Part shown: positions 1-7,298 of the stretch, piece by piece | Layout of the letters: each line of letters begins with the position of its first letter | How positions within the stretch are numbered: position 1 is the stretch's first letter | DNA from: Flavobacterium psychrophilum | GTDB taxonomy: Bacteria; Bacteroidota; Bacteroidia; Flavobacteriales; Flavobacteriaceae | Assembly: GCA_945897545.1 (NCBI GenBank) | Contig: CAMDGJ010000092.1 | Location: 1-10,329 of the forward strand | DNA length: 10,329 nt | Reading direction: 5' to 3' | Position numbers and translations under genes: made by a program | Notes under the pieces: generated by a model | Seen by the model: only the letters and a program-made list of their open reading frames with translations | Told to the model about the DNA's origin: nothing | Database searches by the model: none

Positions 1-1887
1 TCTCGTCACGGTTTGGCTGATTTTATTATCTTCGACTACCAAAATTTTAAATATCTGGCTAGAACTTAAATCTGCATTAATATTTTTAATTATTTGATTG
101 GTTCTATCAGGATCAAAATCAAATGCAATTGTAAATTTGAATGTGGTTCCTAATCCTATCGTACTTTCGAGTGAAATTTCACTATTGAATAGCGTTATTA
201 GCCGTTTCACAATTGCTAAACCAAGACCAGTTCCTTGGTAATCGTTGTCATTTTTTCCAACTTGAACAAATTTTTCAAAAATTTTATCTTGTTCTGCAGC
301 TGCGATACCTGTCCCATTATCCTCAATTTGAAATTCAATATATTGGGATTTACCTTCTACCCTAATTAAATTAGCACTAATTTTGACTTCTCCATTTTTA
401 GTAAATTTCAATCCATTACTGATTAAATTCATCAAAATCTGCGAAAGTTTTAGTGTATCTCCAATTAAATATTCAGGAATCTTCGGGTCAATATTGACAA
501 TAATTTTATTGTTATTATTTTGAGCAATAAAGCTTAGTGAGTTTTTAATCATATTAATTTCGTCAGAGATATTGAAAGTAAGACTTTCAAGAACAATATT
601 ATTTTCTTCGATTTTAGTAATTTGAAGAACATCGTTAACAAGTGACAACAAATATCTCGCTGAAAATTTTAAGGAACTTAAATACGGACTTTCTGCTAAT
701 TCTTTATGCTCATCTAGCAACATATCCGTCATGCCAATTACACCGTATAATGGAGTCCTTAATTCGTGACTAATCGTAGATACAAATTGGGTTTTAGCAA
801 GTGAAGATTCATCCGCTTTTTCCTTAGCTATAATCAATTCCTCATTAGCTAAGGTAAGTTCGCTATTGACTTTTTTCTTAAAATTGAAATTTTTATATAA
901 GGAAAAAATCAGCAATAATAATACTGAGAAAGCAGCAATAAAAAGAACGACAATGATTCTGGATTTTTTAAGACTTTGAGTTTGTAATTTTTTCTCAAAT
1001 TCAATTCTATCAACCTCCCTTTTGTATTCATCTATTTCAAGATTAATACCCACTACATTAGCCTTCTTGAGTTTATCTTCGTTATAAATTTTCTGTTGGA
1101 TAGTATTAAAAATGTCCAAGTTTTGATAAGCTTTCTTATAATCGCCATTTTTTAGTAAAAACTTGGAGTACTCTTGATGTGAATAGCACAAATCAGATTT
1201 ATCAGGTTCAATATTTCCAAATTTAATAGCGTTCAAAAAATAGGTTTCTGCTTTCGCGTTTTCACCAATATTGCTATAATACATACCATTGAGCATATTT
1301 AAAATCACTACAGTGGCTTTCTCACCAAATTTAGAATGATATTTATTAATATATTCTAAATAGGGATATCCTTCGTTAAAATGACCAATATCAAAATAAG
1401 CCCAAGCAATATTGAGTTTAGTAAATACAAATTGGCTGCTATCCGCTAACTTTTGGCTATATTCAAGGGATTTTTTATAATAACTAATTCCCTTTTCATG
1501 TTGTTTTTTTTCAAAACAGTACACATTCCCTAAATTATTGTTTATATAGTTTTTAATAATATCATTACTGGTTTTGTTGGCATGAATTAAACCTTTCTTA
1601 TAATAGAAAATTGCTTTATCAAATTCAGCCAATACGTCAAAATTTGCAGCAATTACATTATATGAAACAGCTATTAGATAATTGTCTTTGATGATTGCGG
1701 CATAATGCAAACTTTGCCTTGCTGTTGCCAATGATTTTTCAAAATTTTCAGCGTGCAAGTATTTAACGGCTAGATTTGCGGTTTTATTTATTTCTTGTTT
1801 GGAAGGTAGTTTTGATTGTGCAAAAAAACTATTACTGAAAGGACTCAGTAAAAATAATAAATAAATAAATAGCCTAATTTGAAGCAT
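1..1887 (-). CDS. TPR-containing hybrid sensor histidine kinase, C-terminus cut by window edge
   Basis: The ATG at 1887 opens 629 uninterrupted codons that run off the left edge. Residues 1-24 are a signal peptide (hydrophobic core, cleavage near FFAQ). Residues 30-270 are helical tetratricopeptide-like repeats, probably periplasmic. A membrane helix lies at about 310-330, followed by a short coiled coil. The HisKA dimerisation domain carries the H-box SHELRTP with phospho-accepting H374. The HATPase domain has an N-box around N487 and N491, DNGTGI at 523-528 and GTGLGL at 552-557. At 612-621 the start of a receiver domain is visible (ILVVEDN). Its phosphorylated Asp, and any later output domain, are outside the window. 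This is an intact kinase by all visible motifs. The signal sensed is unknown; TPR sensors of this kind are common in Bacteroidota. It has its own promoter-like element and is separated from the upstream gene by a terminator. Confidence 0.93.
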   Translation of the reverse strand, partial: MLQIRLFIYLLFLLSPFSNSFFAQSKLPSKQEINKTANLAVKYLHAENFEKSLATARQSLHYAAIIKDNYLIAVSYNVIAANFDVLAEFDKAIFYYKKGLIHANKTSNDIIKNYINNNLGNVYCFEKKQHEKGISYYKKSLEYSQKLADSSQFVFTKLNIAWAYFDIGHFNEGYPYLEYINKYHSKFGEKATVVILNMLNGMYYSNIGENAKAETYFLNAIKFGNIEPDKSDLCYSHQEYSKFLLKNGDYKKAYQNLDIFNTIQQKIYNEDKLKKANVVGINLEIDEYKREVDRIEFEKKLQTQSLKKSRIIVVLFIAAFSVLLLLIFSLYKNFNFKKKVNSELTLANEELIIAKEKADESSLAKTQFVSTISHELRTPLYGVIGMTDMLLDEHKELAESPYLSSLKFSARYLLSLVNDVLQITKIEENNIVLESLTFNISDEINMIKNSLSFIAQNNNNKIIVNIDPKIPEYLIGDTLKLSQILMNLISNGLKFTKNGEVKISANLIRVEGKSQYIEFQIEDNGTGIAAAEQDKIFEKFVQVGKNDNDYQGTGLGLAIVKRLITLFNSEISLESTIGLGTTFKFTIAFDFDPDRTNQIIKNINADLSSSQIFKILVVEDNKISQTVTR

Positions 1888-1905
1888 ACCAGATAAATAT
1901 AATTT

Positions 1906-1939
1906 CAAATATATACAAAAATATTTATAAAATACAAAA
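1906..1939 (-). promoter_or_regulatory. Putative Bacteroidota-type promoter of the hybrid kinase
   Basis: On the minus strand, TATATTTG (1906-1913) matches the -7 consensus TAnnTTTG. TTTG lies 21 bases upstream (1935-1938), within the spacing known for flavobacterial sigma factors. The predicted start of transcription is around 1900, giving a leader of only about 12 bases with no Shine-Dalgarno sequence. The region is AT-rich, so a chance match is possible. Confidence 0.45.
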
Positions 1940-2024
1940 TAGTTGCATTTTTTATTAAGGTAAATCTTAAATATAAAACTATTAGAAATGCAATGAAATC
2001 TGAAAAAATACCTTTTATCACTTT

Positions 2025-2059
2025 AAAAAAAAAAACCATTCAAATAATTGAATAGGTTT
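2025..2059 (-). terminator. Rho-independent terminator after the symporter gene
   Basis: On the minus strand AAACC, a one-base bulge and ATTCAA pair with TTGAAT and GGTTT around a four-base loop. The hairpin runs directly into about ten T residues. It starts 27 bases past the stop codon at 2087. It ends the symporter transcript before the kinase gene. Confidence 0.85.
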
Positions 2060-2086
2060 GTGATGATTTACAGATTTTCTTATTGA

Positions 2087-3349
2087 TTAAGAAGGCAGTT
2101 CGCTTTCGCCTTCCCACTTACCAACCACCGATGTTGCCAAAGCATTCCCTAATACATTAGTTGCGCTTCTGAACATATCACAAAAATGGTCAATTGGAAG
2201 TATCAAAGCAATACCTTCAATAGGAATATCAAACATACCACAAGTGGCAGCCACTACCACTAAACTTGCTCTGGGAACTCCAGCTATTCCTTTGCTGGTT
2301 AGCATTAAGACTAAAAGCATAGTCATTTGTGTTCCGATGTCGAGATCAATTCCATAAGCTTGAGCAATAAATAAACTAGCAAAAGTCATATACATCATAC
2401 TCCCATCTAAATTGAAAGAATAACCCAAAGGCAACATAAAAGAAACTATTTTGTCTTTTACACCAAAACGTTCCAATTCTTCGGTGAGTTTTGGGAAAAC
2501 TGCTTCGCTACTTGTTGTACCAAAAGCAATAATTACTGGACCAATAATGTGGTTTAACAAAGTTTTCATTCTTTTTCCAAGGAAAATAAACCCTATTGCT
2601 AATAAGAAAACCCATAAAGAGCCTATTCCTATTAAGAATGATCCAAAATATTTAATATAAGTGAAAACTAATTCGTTTAAGTCTTTTAAAGCAAAAACAC
2701 CTGCAATGGCACCAAAAACTCCAAGAGGAGCAAACTTCATCACATAATTCACCATTTTTAGTACAATATGCGACGTTTTATCTAAAGCATTTATAACCGG
2801 TTTTGCATAACTTCCGATGGAGGCTGCTGCCAATCCAAAAAAGATAGAGAAAATAACAATTTGCAAGATTTCATTATTTGCCATCGCTTCAAAAATACTT
2901 TTTGGAAAAATGTGCTCTATAAAGTTTTGAGCGGAGAAGCTCTTTGTATTACCTGTTACTTCAGCAGCAGCGGATAAATCAACGTCTGTCAAATTTAATC
3001 CAACACCAGGTTGCAAAATATTAACCCAAAACATTCCTATTAAAAGTGACATAAAAGAAGCACTAAAAAACCATCCTAAGGCTTTTCCTCCCACTCTTCC
3101 CACTGTTTTAACATCACCCAATTTAGCAATTCCTACTACTAAGGTTGTAAATACTAATGGAGAAATAATCATTTGAACCAAACGTATGAAAACAGTGGCT
3201 AAAATTTTTATTTTATCACTAAATTCTTTCGCAAACCCAACATCATAATTATTGTGAATAAAAATACCCAAAATTGCGCCTAATAACATCGCAATAATAA
3301 TTTGAACAGTAAGATTTCCTAGAAAGGATGATTTTTTGTTTTCGGTCAT
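2087..3349 (-). CDS. Dicarboxylate/amino acid:cation symporter (DAACS family)
   Basis: A 420-residue inner-membrane secondary transporter of the GltP/DctA/glutamate-transporter family, which takes up C4-dicarboxylates or glutamate/aspartate with Na+ or H+. The length is normal for the family. The diagnostic re-entrant loops and binding motifs are present: TTSSEAVFP (278-286, hairpin 1 serine-rich motif), NLDGS (313-317, equivalent to NMDGT), SKGIAGVP (352-359, hairpin 2), and a last helix with D387, D391, R394 and N398. The arginine matches the residue that contacts the substrate side-chain carboxylate in archaeal GltPh, so an acidic substrate is likely. N402 takes the place of a cation-binding aspartate in GltPh; DctA-type members also have Asn there. 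Whether the substrate is succinate/malate or glutamate cannot be read from sequence. The gene starts 63 bp after aroC, with no convincing promoter of its own, and ends at a strong terminator. Confidence 0.93.
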   Translation of the reverse strand: MTENKKSSFLGNLTVQIIIAMLLGAILGIFIHNNYDVGFAKEFSDKIKILATVFIRLVQMIISPLVFTTLVVGIAKLGDVKTVGRVGGKALGWFFSASFMSLLIGMFWVNILQPGVGLNLTDVDLSAAAEVTGNTKSFSAQNFIEHIFPKSIFEAMANNEILQIVIFSIFFGLAAASIGSYAKPVINALDKTSHIVLKMVNYVMKFAPLGVFGAIAGVFALKDLNELVFTYIKYFGSFLIGIGSLWVFLLAIGFIFLGKRMKTLLNHIIGPVIIAFGTTSSEAVFPKLTEELERFGVKDKIVSFMLPLGYSFNLDGSMMYMTFASLFIAQAYGIDLDIGTQMTMLLVLMLTSKGIAGVPRASLVVVAATCGMFDIPIEGIALILPIDHFCDMFRSATNVLGNALATSVVGKWEGESELPS

Positions 3350-3356
3350 TTTTTTA

Positions 3357-3391
3357 ATTGTTCAGTGCTCAATATTCAGTTTGCAGTTCGT
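3357..3391. repeat. Short run of degenerate 7-base repeats between aroC and the symporter gene
   Basis: Five 7-base units lie in register on the plus strand (for example AGTTTGC at 3378-3384 and AGTTCGT at 3385-3391). They resemble units in the longer array at 7299-7375. The last two units run into the 10-base palindrome TTCGTACGAA (3387-3396). No function is evident. Confidence 0.45.
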
Positions 3392-3412
3392 ACGAAACAC
3401 TACAGCTGAAAA

Positions 3413-4477
3413 CTATTTTAAATAGGTTTTATTTATTAAATAAAAATCAGCCAGTACAATCGCAGCCATTGCTTCAACGATTGGAACAGCTCTTGGCACA
3501 ACGCAAGGATCGTGTCGTCCTTTACCAGTCATCTCGGTAATATTTCCTGAACTATCTAATGAATCTTGCTTTTGCATAATTGTTGCCACTGGTTTGAAAG
3601 CCACCCGAAAATAAATATCCATTCCGTTGCTTATACCTCCTTGAATTCCACCAGAAAGATTAGTTTTAGTAGTGCCATCAGGATTATATAAATCGTTATG
3701 CTCACTTCCTCGCATTTGTGAACCGCAAAACCCGCTTCCGAATTCAAATCCTTTCACAGCGTTTATCGAAAGCATTGCTTTTCCGAGTTCAGCATGTAAT
3801 TTATCAAAAACTGGTTCTCCTAAACCAATTGGTACATTCTGAATGACACAGGTTACGGTACCGCCAACTGTATCACCTTCTTTTTTAATTTTCATTATAT
3901 ACTCTTCCATTTCTAATGCCTTTTTTTCATCTGGACATCGTACTGGATTATTCTCTATTTTTGAAAAATCCAATTCTTGGTATGGTTTTTCTAAAAAAAT
4001 GGAACCTACTGAAGAAACAAAAGCATTAATTTTTATTTCTGGCAACATTTGTTTTGCTATGGCGCCAGCCACTACTCTACTAGCTGTTTCTCTGGCAGAA
4101 CTTCGGCCGCCTCCTCGATAATCTCGAAAACCATATTTTTTTTCATACACATAATCTGCATGGCTTGGTCTGTAATTGTCTTTTATATGGGAGTAATCAT
4201 CTGCTTTTTGATTCGTATTTGGAATGATAAAACCTATAGGAGTTCCCGTGGTTTTACCTTCGAAAATTCCGGAAAGGAATTGAACATCATCCGGTTCTTT
4301 TCGTTGGGTTACAATTTTTGACTGACCTGGTTTTCTTCTTGACATTTCTGCTTGAATAGCATCTAAATCTAAAGTAATTCCAGAAGGACAACCATCAATT
4401 ATACCACCTAATGCTTCTCCGTGAGATTCCCCGAAAGTAGTTATTCTAAATAGTGTTCCGTAGCTATTTCCTGCCAT
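3413..4477 (-). CDS. aroC: Chorismate synthase
   Basis: A cytoplasmic enzyme that converts 5-enolpyruvylshikimate-3-phosphate to chorismate, the last step of the shikimate pathway, using reduced FMN without net redox change. All three family signatures are visible in 354 residues, the usual length. They are GESHG at 16-20 with invariant H19, the block around RPSHAD (103-108, invariant H106) continuing into [17 protein letters not shown] (122-138), and [18 protein letters not shown] (320-337). FMN- and substrate-binding arginines such as R47/R48 in the SRRKPGQ motif are kept. The protein is the monofunctional bacterial form with no fused flavin reductase. The start [20 protein letters not shown] matches family N-termini. 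A TAnnTTTG promoter-like element lies 17 bases upstream. No terminator follows, so read-through into the symporter gene is plausible. Confidence 0.98.
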   Translation of the reverse strand: MAGNSYGTLFRITTFGESHGEALGGIIDGCPSGITLDLDAIQAEMSRRKPGQSKIVTQRKEPDDVQFLSGIFEGKTTGTPIGFIIPNTNQKADDYSHIKDNYRPSHADYVYEKKYGFRDYRGGGRSSARETASRVVAGAIAKQMLPEIKINAFVSSVGSIFLEKPYQELDFSKIENNPVRCPDEKKALEMEEYIMKIKKEGDTVGGTVTCVIQNVPIGLGEPVFDKLHAELGKAMLSINAVKGFEFGSGFCGSQMRGSEHNDLYNPDGTTKTNLSGGIQGGISNGMDIYFRVAFKPVATIMQKQDSLDSSGNITEMTGKGRHDPCVVPRAVPIVEAMAAIVLADFYLINKTYLK

Positions 4478-4493
4478 TTTAATTAGTTTTGAA

Positions 4494-4501
4494 CAAATGT
4501 A
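4494..4501 (-). promoter_or_regulatory. Putative -7 element of the aroC promoter
   Basis: The minus strand reads TACATTTG, an exact match to TAnnTTTG, 16 bases before the aroC start codon. No clear TTG is present 17-23 bases further upstream, only T-rich sequence, so the -33 half is weak or absent. The implied leader is about 10 bases. Confidence 0.4.
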
Positions 4502-4522
4502 AGTTTTTAGTTTTTAGTTTAA
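4502..4522. repeat. Three 7-base repeats upstream of aroC
   Basis: Two identical AGTTTTT units and one AGTTTAA lie in tandem on the plus strand, directly upstream of the aroC -7 element. They have the same period and similar units as the stretches at 3357-3391 and 7299-7375. In AT-rich sequence such a short run could be chance. Confidence 0.4.
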
Positions 4523-4617
4523 AAGCTTATCGAATAATTTAGGGCTAATCTTTTTAAAAAATAATTTTTTTGTACTAAATATTGATTCATTATTATTCCG
4601 TTATTTTTTAAAATATT

Positions 4618-4649
4618 TTTGATTTTACTTCGTTAAATGTTTAATATTG
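4618..4649 (+). promoter_or_regulatory. Putative promoter of the small outer-membrane protein gene
   Basis: TTTG (4618-4621) is followed after 20 bases by TAATATTG (4642-4649), one mismatch from TAnnTTTG. Transcription would begin about 16 bases before the ATG at 4671. The position, facing away from aroC and just ahead of the lone plus-strand gene, supports the call. Confidence 0.5.
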
Positions 4650-4670
4650 CAAAACGATAAATCCTAAATT

Positions 4671-5102
4671 ATGAAAAAATTATTATTAGCATTGGCATTT
4701 ATTTGTGCCAATCAATTTGCTAGTGCACAAGAGATTGGTATCCGTTTTGGGGATGTTGCTGGCGGTGATGTCGCTGTTGACGGGATTTTTAGCCTAGGTA
4801 AATTTAGTAGAATTCATGCTGACATATCCTTTGGAGATGGAGGTGTTGGGCTGGATGCTCTTTATGATTTCTTACACAAACCAGTTGATGGTGAATCTTT
4901 AAAATGGTATGTGGGAGTTGGACCTTCTATTGTTATTAATGATAACTTTTTCTTGGGAGCTAGTGGCGAAATTGGGTTGGAATACCGTTTTCAAGAAGCT
5001 CCAATTGCAATAGGTTTAGACTGGAGGCCAACACTATGGATAGTTGAGGAAACTGACTTTCATGTTGGTGGATTTGGATTAAATGTAAGATATGTTTTTT
5101 AA
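4671..5102 (+). CDS. Small secreted protein, probable outer-membrane beta-barrel
   Basis: A 143-residue protein with a clear Sec signal peptide: MKK, a hydrophobic core to residue 16, and an ASA cleavage site after A19. The mature part alternates polar and hydrophobic residues in short glycine-rich stretches (for example IGIRFGDV, WYVGVGPSIVI, FFLGASGEIGLEYRF, AIGLDWRPTLWIV). It ends in NVRYVF; a C-terminal Phe is the usual beta-barrel assembly signal. About 120 mature residues would suffice for a barrel of roughly eight short strands, like the OmpX/OmpW class. No specific family is recognised and no ligand or role can be assigned. It is the only plus-strand gene here, with its own promoter-like element and a hairpin terminator, so it is probably monocistronic. 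Confidence 0.85.
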   Translation: MKKLLLALAFICANQFASAQEIGIRFGDVAGGDVAVDGIFSLGKFSRIHADISFGDGGVGLDALYDFLHKPVDGESLKWYVGVGPSIVINDNFFLGASGEIGLEYRFQEAPIAIGLDWRPTLWIVEETDFHVGGFGLNVRYVF

Positions 5103-5124
5103 CATTCTTTTCAATAAATAAAGT

Positions 5125-5158
5125 AAAAAGGGCTGGAAAATATTTTTAAGCCCTTTTT
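5125..5158. terminator. Bidirectional rho-independent terminator between convergent genes
   Basis: AAAAAGGGCT (5125-5134) pairs perfectly with AGCCCTTTTT (5149-5158) around a 14-base loop. The 10-bp stem gives a T-run on both strands. It begins 22 bases after the stop of the plus-strand barrel gene and directly touches the stop codon of the minus-strand lipoprotein gene (5159-5161), so it can serve both. Confidence 0.88.
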
Positions 5159-5587
5159 CTATTGTATAATTATTTCTTTTTTAGAATTTATTTTGACAAT
5201 ACAATAAGGCATTGTGACTTCTTGAGTGATTACTGTGTTAGACTCGGGAGTTATTTCTTTTATGGTAATGATTATATTCTTATCCGTTTCAACAGCGCTT
5301 TCAATATTAATTTTATGCCCTCCTGTTTTTTTTTCTCCCATATTAAAAACGATAAAATTTGCCGTTTTGATATCGTCTAGTTTTATTTTATTTTTTAGTT
5401 TTTCATCATTTTGCAACATTGCAATTTCATTTGGCTCGGATAAAATTTCAAAAAAACGAATGTTGGCTCCACCATCAGCTTGTTCTGTCAAAACTTCATA
5501 TAAAGTTTTGCTTTCTGATTTTTTTATGGAAGATGATCCACACGAAACCAGAAATAGTACTAGTACTAATAGAACCGCTTTTTTCAT
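5159..5587 (-). CDS. Lipoprotein with PrcB-like C-terminal domain
   Basis: A 142-residue predicted lipoprotein. The signal peptide ends in a lipobox LVSC with lipidated C16, followed by a serine-rich linker. The C-terminal part (about 78-140) has the pattern of the PrcB C-terminal domain: NFIVFNMG, then TGGHKINI (88-95), a strand-rich stretch ending in a proline-containing turn, and MPYCIVKI (126-133). In Treponema PrcB is the accessory lipoprotein of the protease PrtP. Related stand-alone lipoproteins are widespread in Bacteroidota and their roles are unknown, so no protease partner is inferred here. Its ATG overlaps the bshA stop codon by four bases (ATGA), which implies co-transcription and probably translational coupling. 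The bidirectional terminator follows immediately, making it the last gene of the array. Confidence 0.85.
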   Translation of the reverse strand: MKKAVLLVLVLFLVSCGSSSIKKSESKTLYEVLTEQADGGANIRFFEILSEPNEIAMLQNDEKLKNKIKLDDIKTANFIVFNMGEKKTGGHKINIESAVETDKNIIITIKEITPESNTVITQEVTMPYCIVKINSKKEIIIQ

Positions 5588-6717
5588 AGAAATTTATTAA
5601 TCGCTTTTTGATACAATTCTTCATACAGCGGTAAAATATTTTTGATATCAAATCGCTTGGCTACGGATAAGGCATTTTTTTTAAATTTATTTAGAGTAAC
5701 TGTATCTTTCAAAATTTTTAAAGCATTTTCAACCATTTCATCTATATTCCCTTTGTCGCTTAAATAACCTGAAACTCCATCCAAATTTACCTCTGGCAAA
5801 CCTCCAGAATTACTCGAAATCACGGGAACACTCCATGCCATTGCTTCGAGAGCAGCGAGACCAAAACTTTCGGTTTGTGAGGGTAATAAAAATAGATCCG
5901 TAAAACTCAATATTTTATCAATTTCATTGCTATTTCCAAAGAAAATTACTTTGTCTTGAATGCCTAATTCTTGGCACAAATTTTCTGCTTTTTCTTTTTC
6001 GGGCCCATCACCTACCATCATAAGTTTAGCAGGAATTTCTTGTTGAATTTTGTGAAATATTTTAATCACATCGGGAATACGTTTTACTTTTCTAAAATTA
6101 CTGATGTGGGTAATAATTCGTTCGTTATCTTTTGCCATAGCGGAACGACGGCAAGAAATACTTGGATCGAAGGCGTTATTATGTAATTCAATAAAATTAG
6201 GAATTACCTGAATTTCGTTCTTAACATTGAATAATTTAAGCGTGTCATCCTTTAAGTTTTGGGAAACCGAAGTCACAAAATCAGATTTATTGATACTGAA
6301 CGTAACTGCAGTTTTATAAAAGGGATGATTTCCTACTAAAGTAATATCAGTGCCGTGAAGCGTCGTTATCATTGGAAGATTTATACCTTCGTCTTTTAAC
6401 ATTTGCTTTGCCATATAACCTGCATAAGCGTGCGGTATAGCATAATGCACGTGCAATAATTCAATTTTATACAACTTCACCGTATCGACTAATTTACTTG
6501 ATAAAGCTAATTCATAAGGTTGAAAATGAAACAAGGGATATTCTGGAACAGTAACCTCGTGGTAAAACACATTTGGGTTTAGCAATGCCAATCGCACAGG
6601 TTGACTGTAGGTTATAAAATGAATTTCGTGACCTCGACGAGCCAACTCCAGCCCAAGTTCCGTTGCGACAACTCCGCTTCCTCCAAAGGTGGGATAACAA
6701 ACGATTGCTATTTTCAT
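5584..6717 (-). CDS. bshA: N-acetyl-alpha-D-glucosaminyl L-malate synthase (bacillithiol biosynthesis)
   Basis: A GT4-family, GT-B-fold glycosyltransferase that joins GlcNAc from UDP-GlcNAc to L-malate, the first step of bacillithiol synthesis in the cytoplasm. The 377-residue length matches BshA. The N-terminus closely follows the BshA pattern: MKIAIVCYPTFGGSG with the glycine loop at 12-15, then GHEIHFIT, HVHYAIPHA and TTLHGTDIT (118-126). The C-terminal half has ISNFRKVKR (205-213, phosphate-binding Arg/Lys) and the EX7E motif E283/E291 in ESFGLAALEAM, followed by SGGLPEV (304-310). The other pathway genes (bshB, bshC) are not in the window. It is 97 bp downstream of the 160-residue protein gene and overlaps the PrcB-like lipoprotein gene by 4 bp. 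A general GT4 transferase is the alternative, but the N-terminal BshA-specific blocks make that unlikely. Confidence 0.93.
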   Translation of the reverse strand: MKIAIVCYPTFGGSGVVATELGLELARRGHEIHFITYSQPVRLALLNPNVFYHEVTVPEYPLFHFQPYELALSSKLVDTVKLYKIELLHVHYAIPHAYAGYMAKQMLKDEGINLPMITTLHGTDITLVGNHPFYKTAVTFSINKSDFVTSVSQNLKDDTLKLFNVKNEIQVIPNFIELHNNAFDPSISCRRSAMAKDNERIITHISNFRKVKRIPDVIKIFHKIQQEIPAKLMMVGDGPEKEKAENLCQELGIQDKVIFFGNSNEIDKILSFTDLFLLPSQTESFGLAALEAMAWSVPVISSNSGGLPEVNLDGVSGYLSDKGNIDEMVENALKILKDTVTLNKFKKNALSVAKRFDIKNILPLYEELYQKAINKFL

Positions 6718-6756
6718 ATTTGTATTTTGCTGAAAAGAACTTATTAAATTAAATTC

Positions 6757-6779
6757 CCTATAATCAAATGCTGATTAGG
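6757..6779 (-). other. Weak inverted repeat in the gap upstream of bshA
   Basis: TAATCA (6761-6766) and TGATTA (6772-6777) form a 6-bp stem with a five-base loop, extendable with a bulge. There is no T-run after it on either strand, so it is not a standard terminator. It is the only structure I see in the 97-bp gap. Confidence 0.25.
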
Positions 6780-6814
6780 AATAAATATTTTCGAACTTGT
6801 TTCTAAAGATTATA

Positions 6815-7297
6815 TTAAAAAAAACGACTATGCCAGCTGTCCATAGCTGGAACTTCCCAAGATTCGTTATACTCCTCGATGGTATTTACCAGATTATTGA
6901 AAACAATAGTGTTCTCAGTAACGGCTTTTTCTTTGACCATTTTCTTGAAATCAATCAATGTTTTGTGGGCTATATGCTCTCCATTTTTGAAAGTAACGTT
7001 CATTTTGTCCAACAATTCTACATTGTATTTTTGTTCCAATTTTTGGATAAATTGCACTGAAGAATCAATAGAACAACCGGTTGCAGCCTGTACTTCCTGA
7101 TTCACAGCAATGATGATGAATCGATTGTATTTTAATTGATACGAGGATTCTAGACTTACGCTATGTGCTTCCCAACCTTCAAGAAAAGATTGCAAAGCTG
7201 TTTCAATTTCAGAAAATTCTTCATCCGAAAATTTTCTGTTGGATTGGTAAATCCAGATTTTGGAATCTTCTGGTAAATTTTCGAAAGGAACTAACAT
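6815..7297 (-). CDS. Conserved Bacteroidota protein of unknown function (often labelled 'ABC transporter ATPase')
   Basis: A 160-residue soluble protein with no signal peptide or membrane segment. It resembles a family conserved in Flavobacteriia that I recall by its opening (VPFENLPEDSKIWIYQSNRK), the ATGCSIDSSVQFI block (72-84), and the ending VFNNLVNT (132-139) plus SWEVPAMDSW (146-155). Databases often call this family 'ABC transporter ATPase'. The sequence does not support that: there is no Walker A P-loop, no LSGGQ signature and no Walker B, and the protein is far too short for an ATP-binding cassette. Its place between the iron-sulfur genes and bshA, with C75 in a conserved-looking block, would fit a redox or thiol link, but that is speculation. 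It could be translated from the long upstream transcript; the gap before it is made entirely of 7-base repeats. Confidence 0.8.
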   Translation of the reverse strand: MLVPFENLPEDSKIWIYQSNRKFSDEEFSEIETALQSFLEGWEAHSVSLESSYQLKYNRFIIIAVNQEVQAATGCSIDSSVQFIQKLEQKYNVELLDKMNVTFKNGEHIAHKTLIDFKKMVKEKAVTENTIVFNNLVNTIEEYNESWEVPAMDSWHSRFF

Positions 7298-7298
7298 T

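Noticed and set aside
3387..3396. Palindrome TTCGTACGAA as a terminator between aroC and the symporter gene
   Set aside because: No T-run follows on the minus strand and the stem is short; better viewed as part of the repeat stretch.
3843..4321. Two plus-strand open frames inside aroC
   Set aside because: They lie opposite invariant chorismate synthase motifs and have no start context; shadows of the real gene.
5226..5600. 124-codon plus-strand open frame antisense to the lipoprotein gene
   Set aside because: It mirrors a minus-strand gene with clear lipobox and PrcB-like domain. Its product is a low-complexity Phe/Ser/Ile string with no motif and no promoter.
6736..6768. Possible promoter for bshA (TTTG, 21 bases, TAAGTTCT on the minus strand)
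   Set aside because: The -7 part matches TAnnTTTG at only part of its fixed positions and overlaps a weak inverted repeat; too little support in AT-rich DNA.
6797..7100. Plus-strand open frames opposite the 160-residue gene
   Set aside because: Low-complexity hydrophobic translations without domain signals; the minus-strand frame matches a conserved family from end to end.
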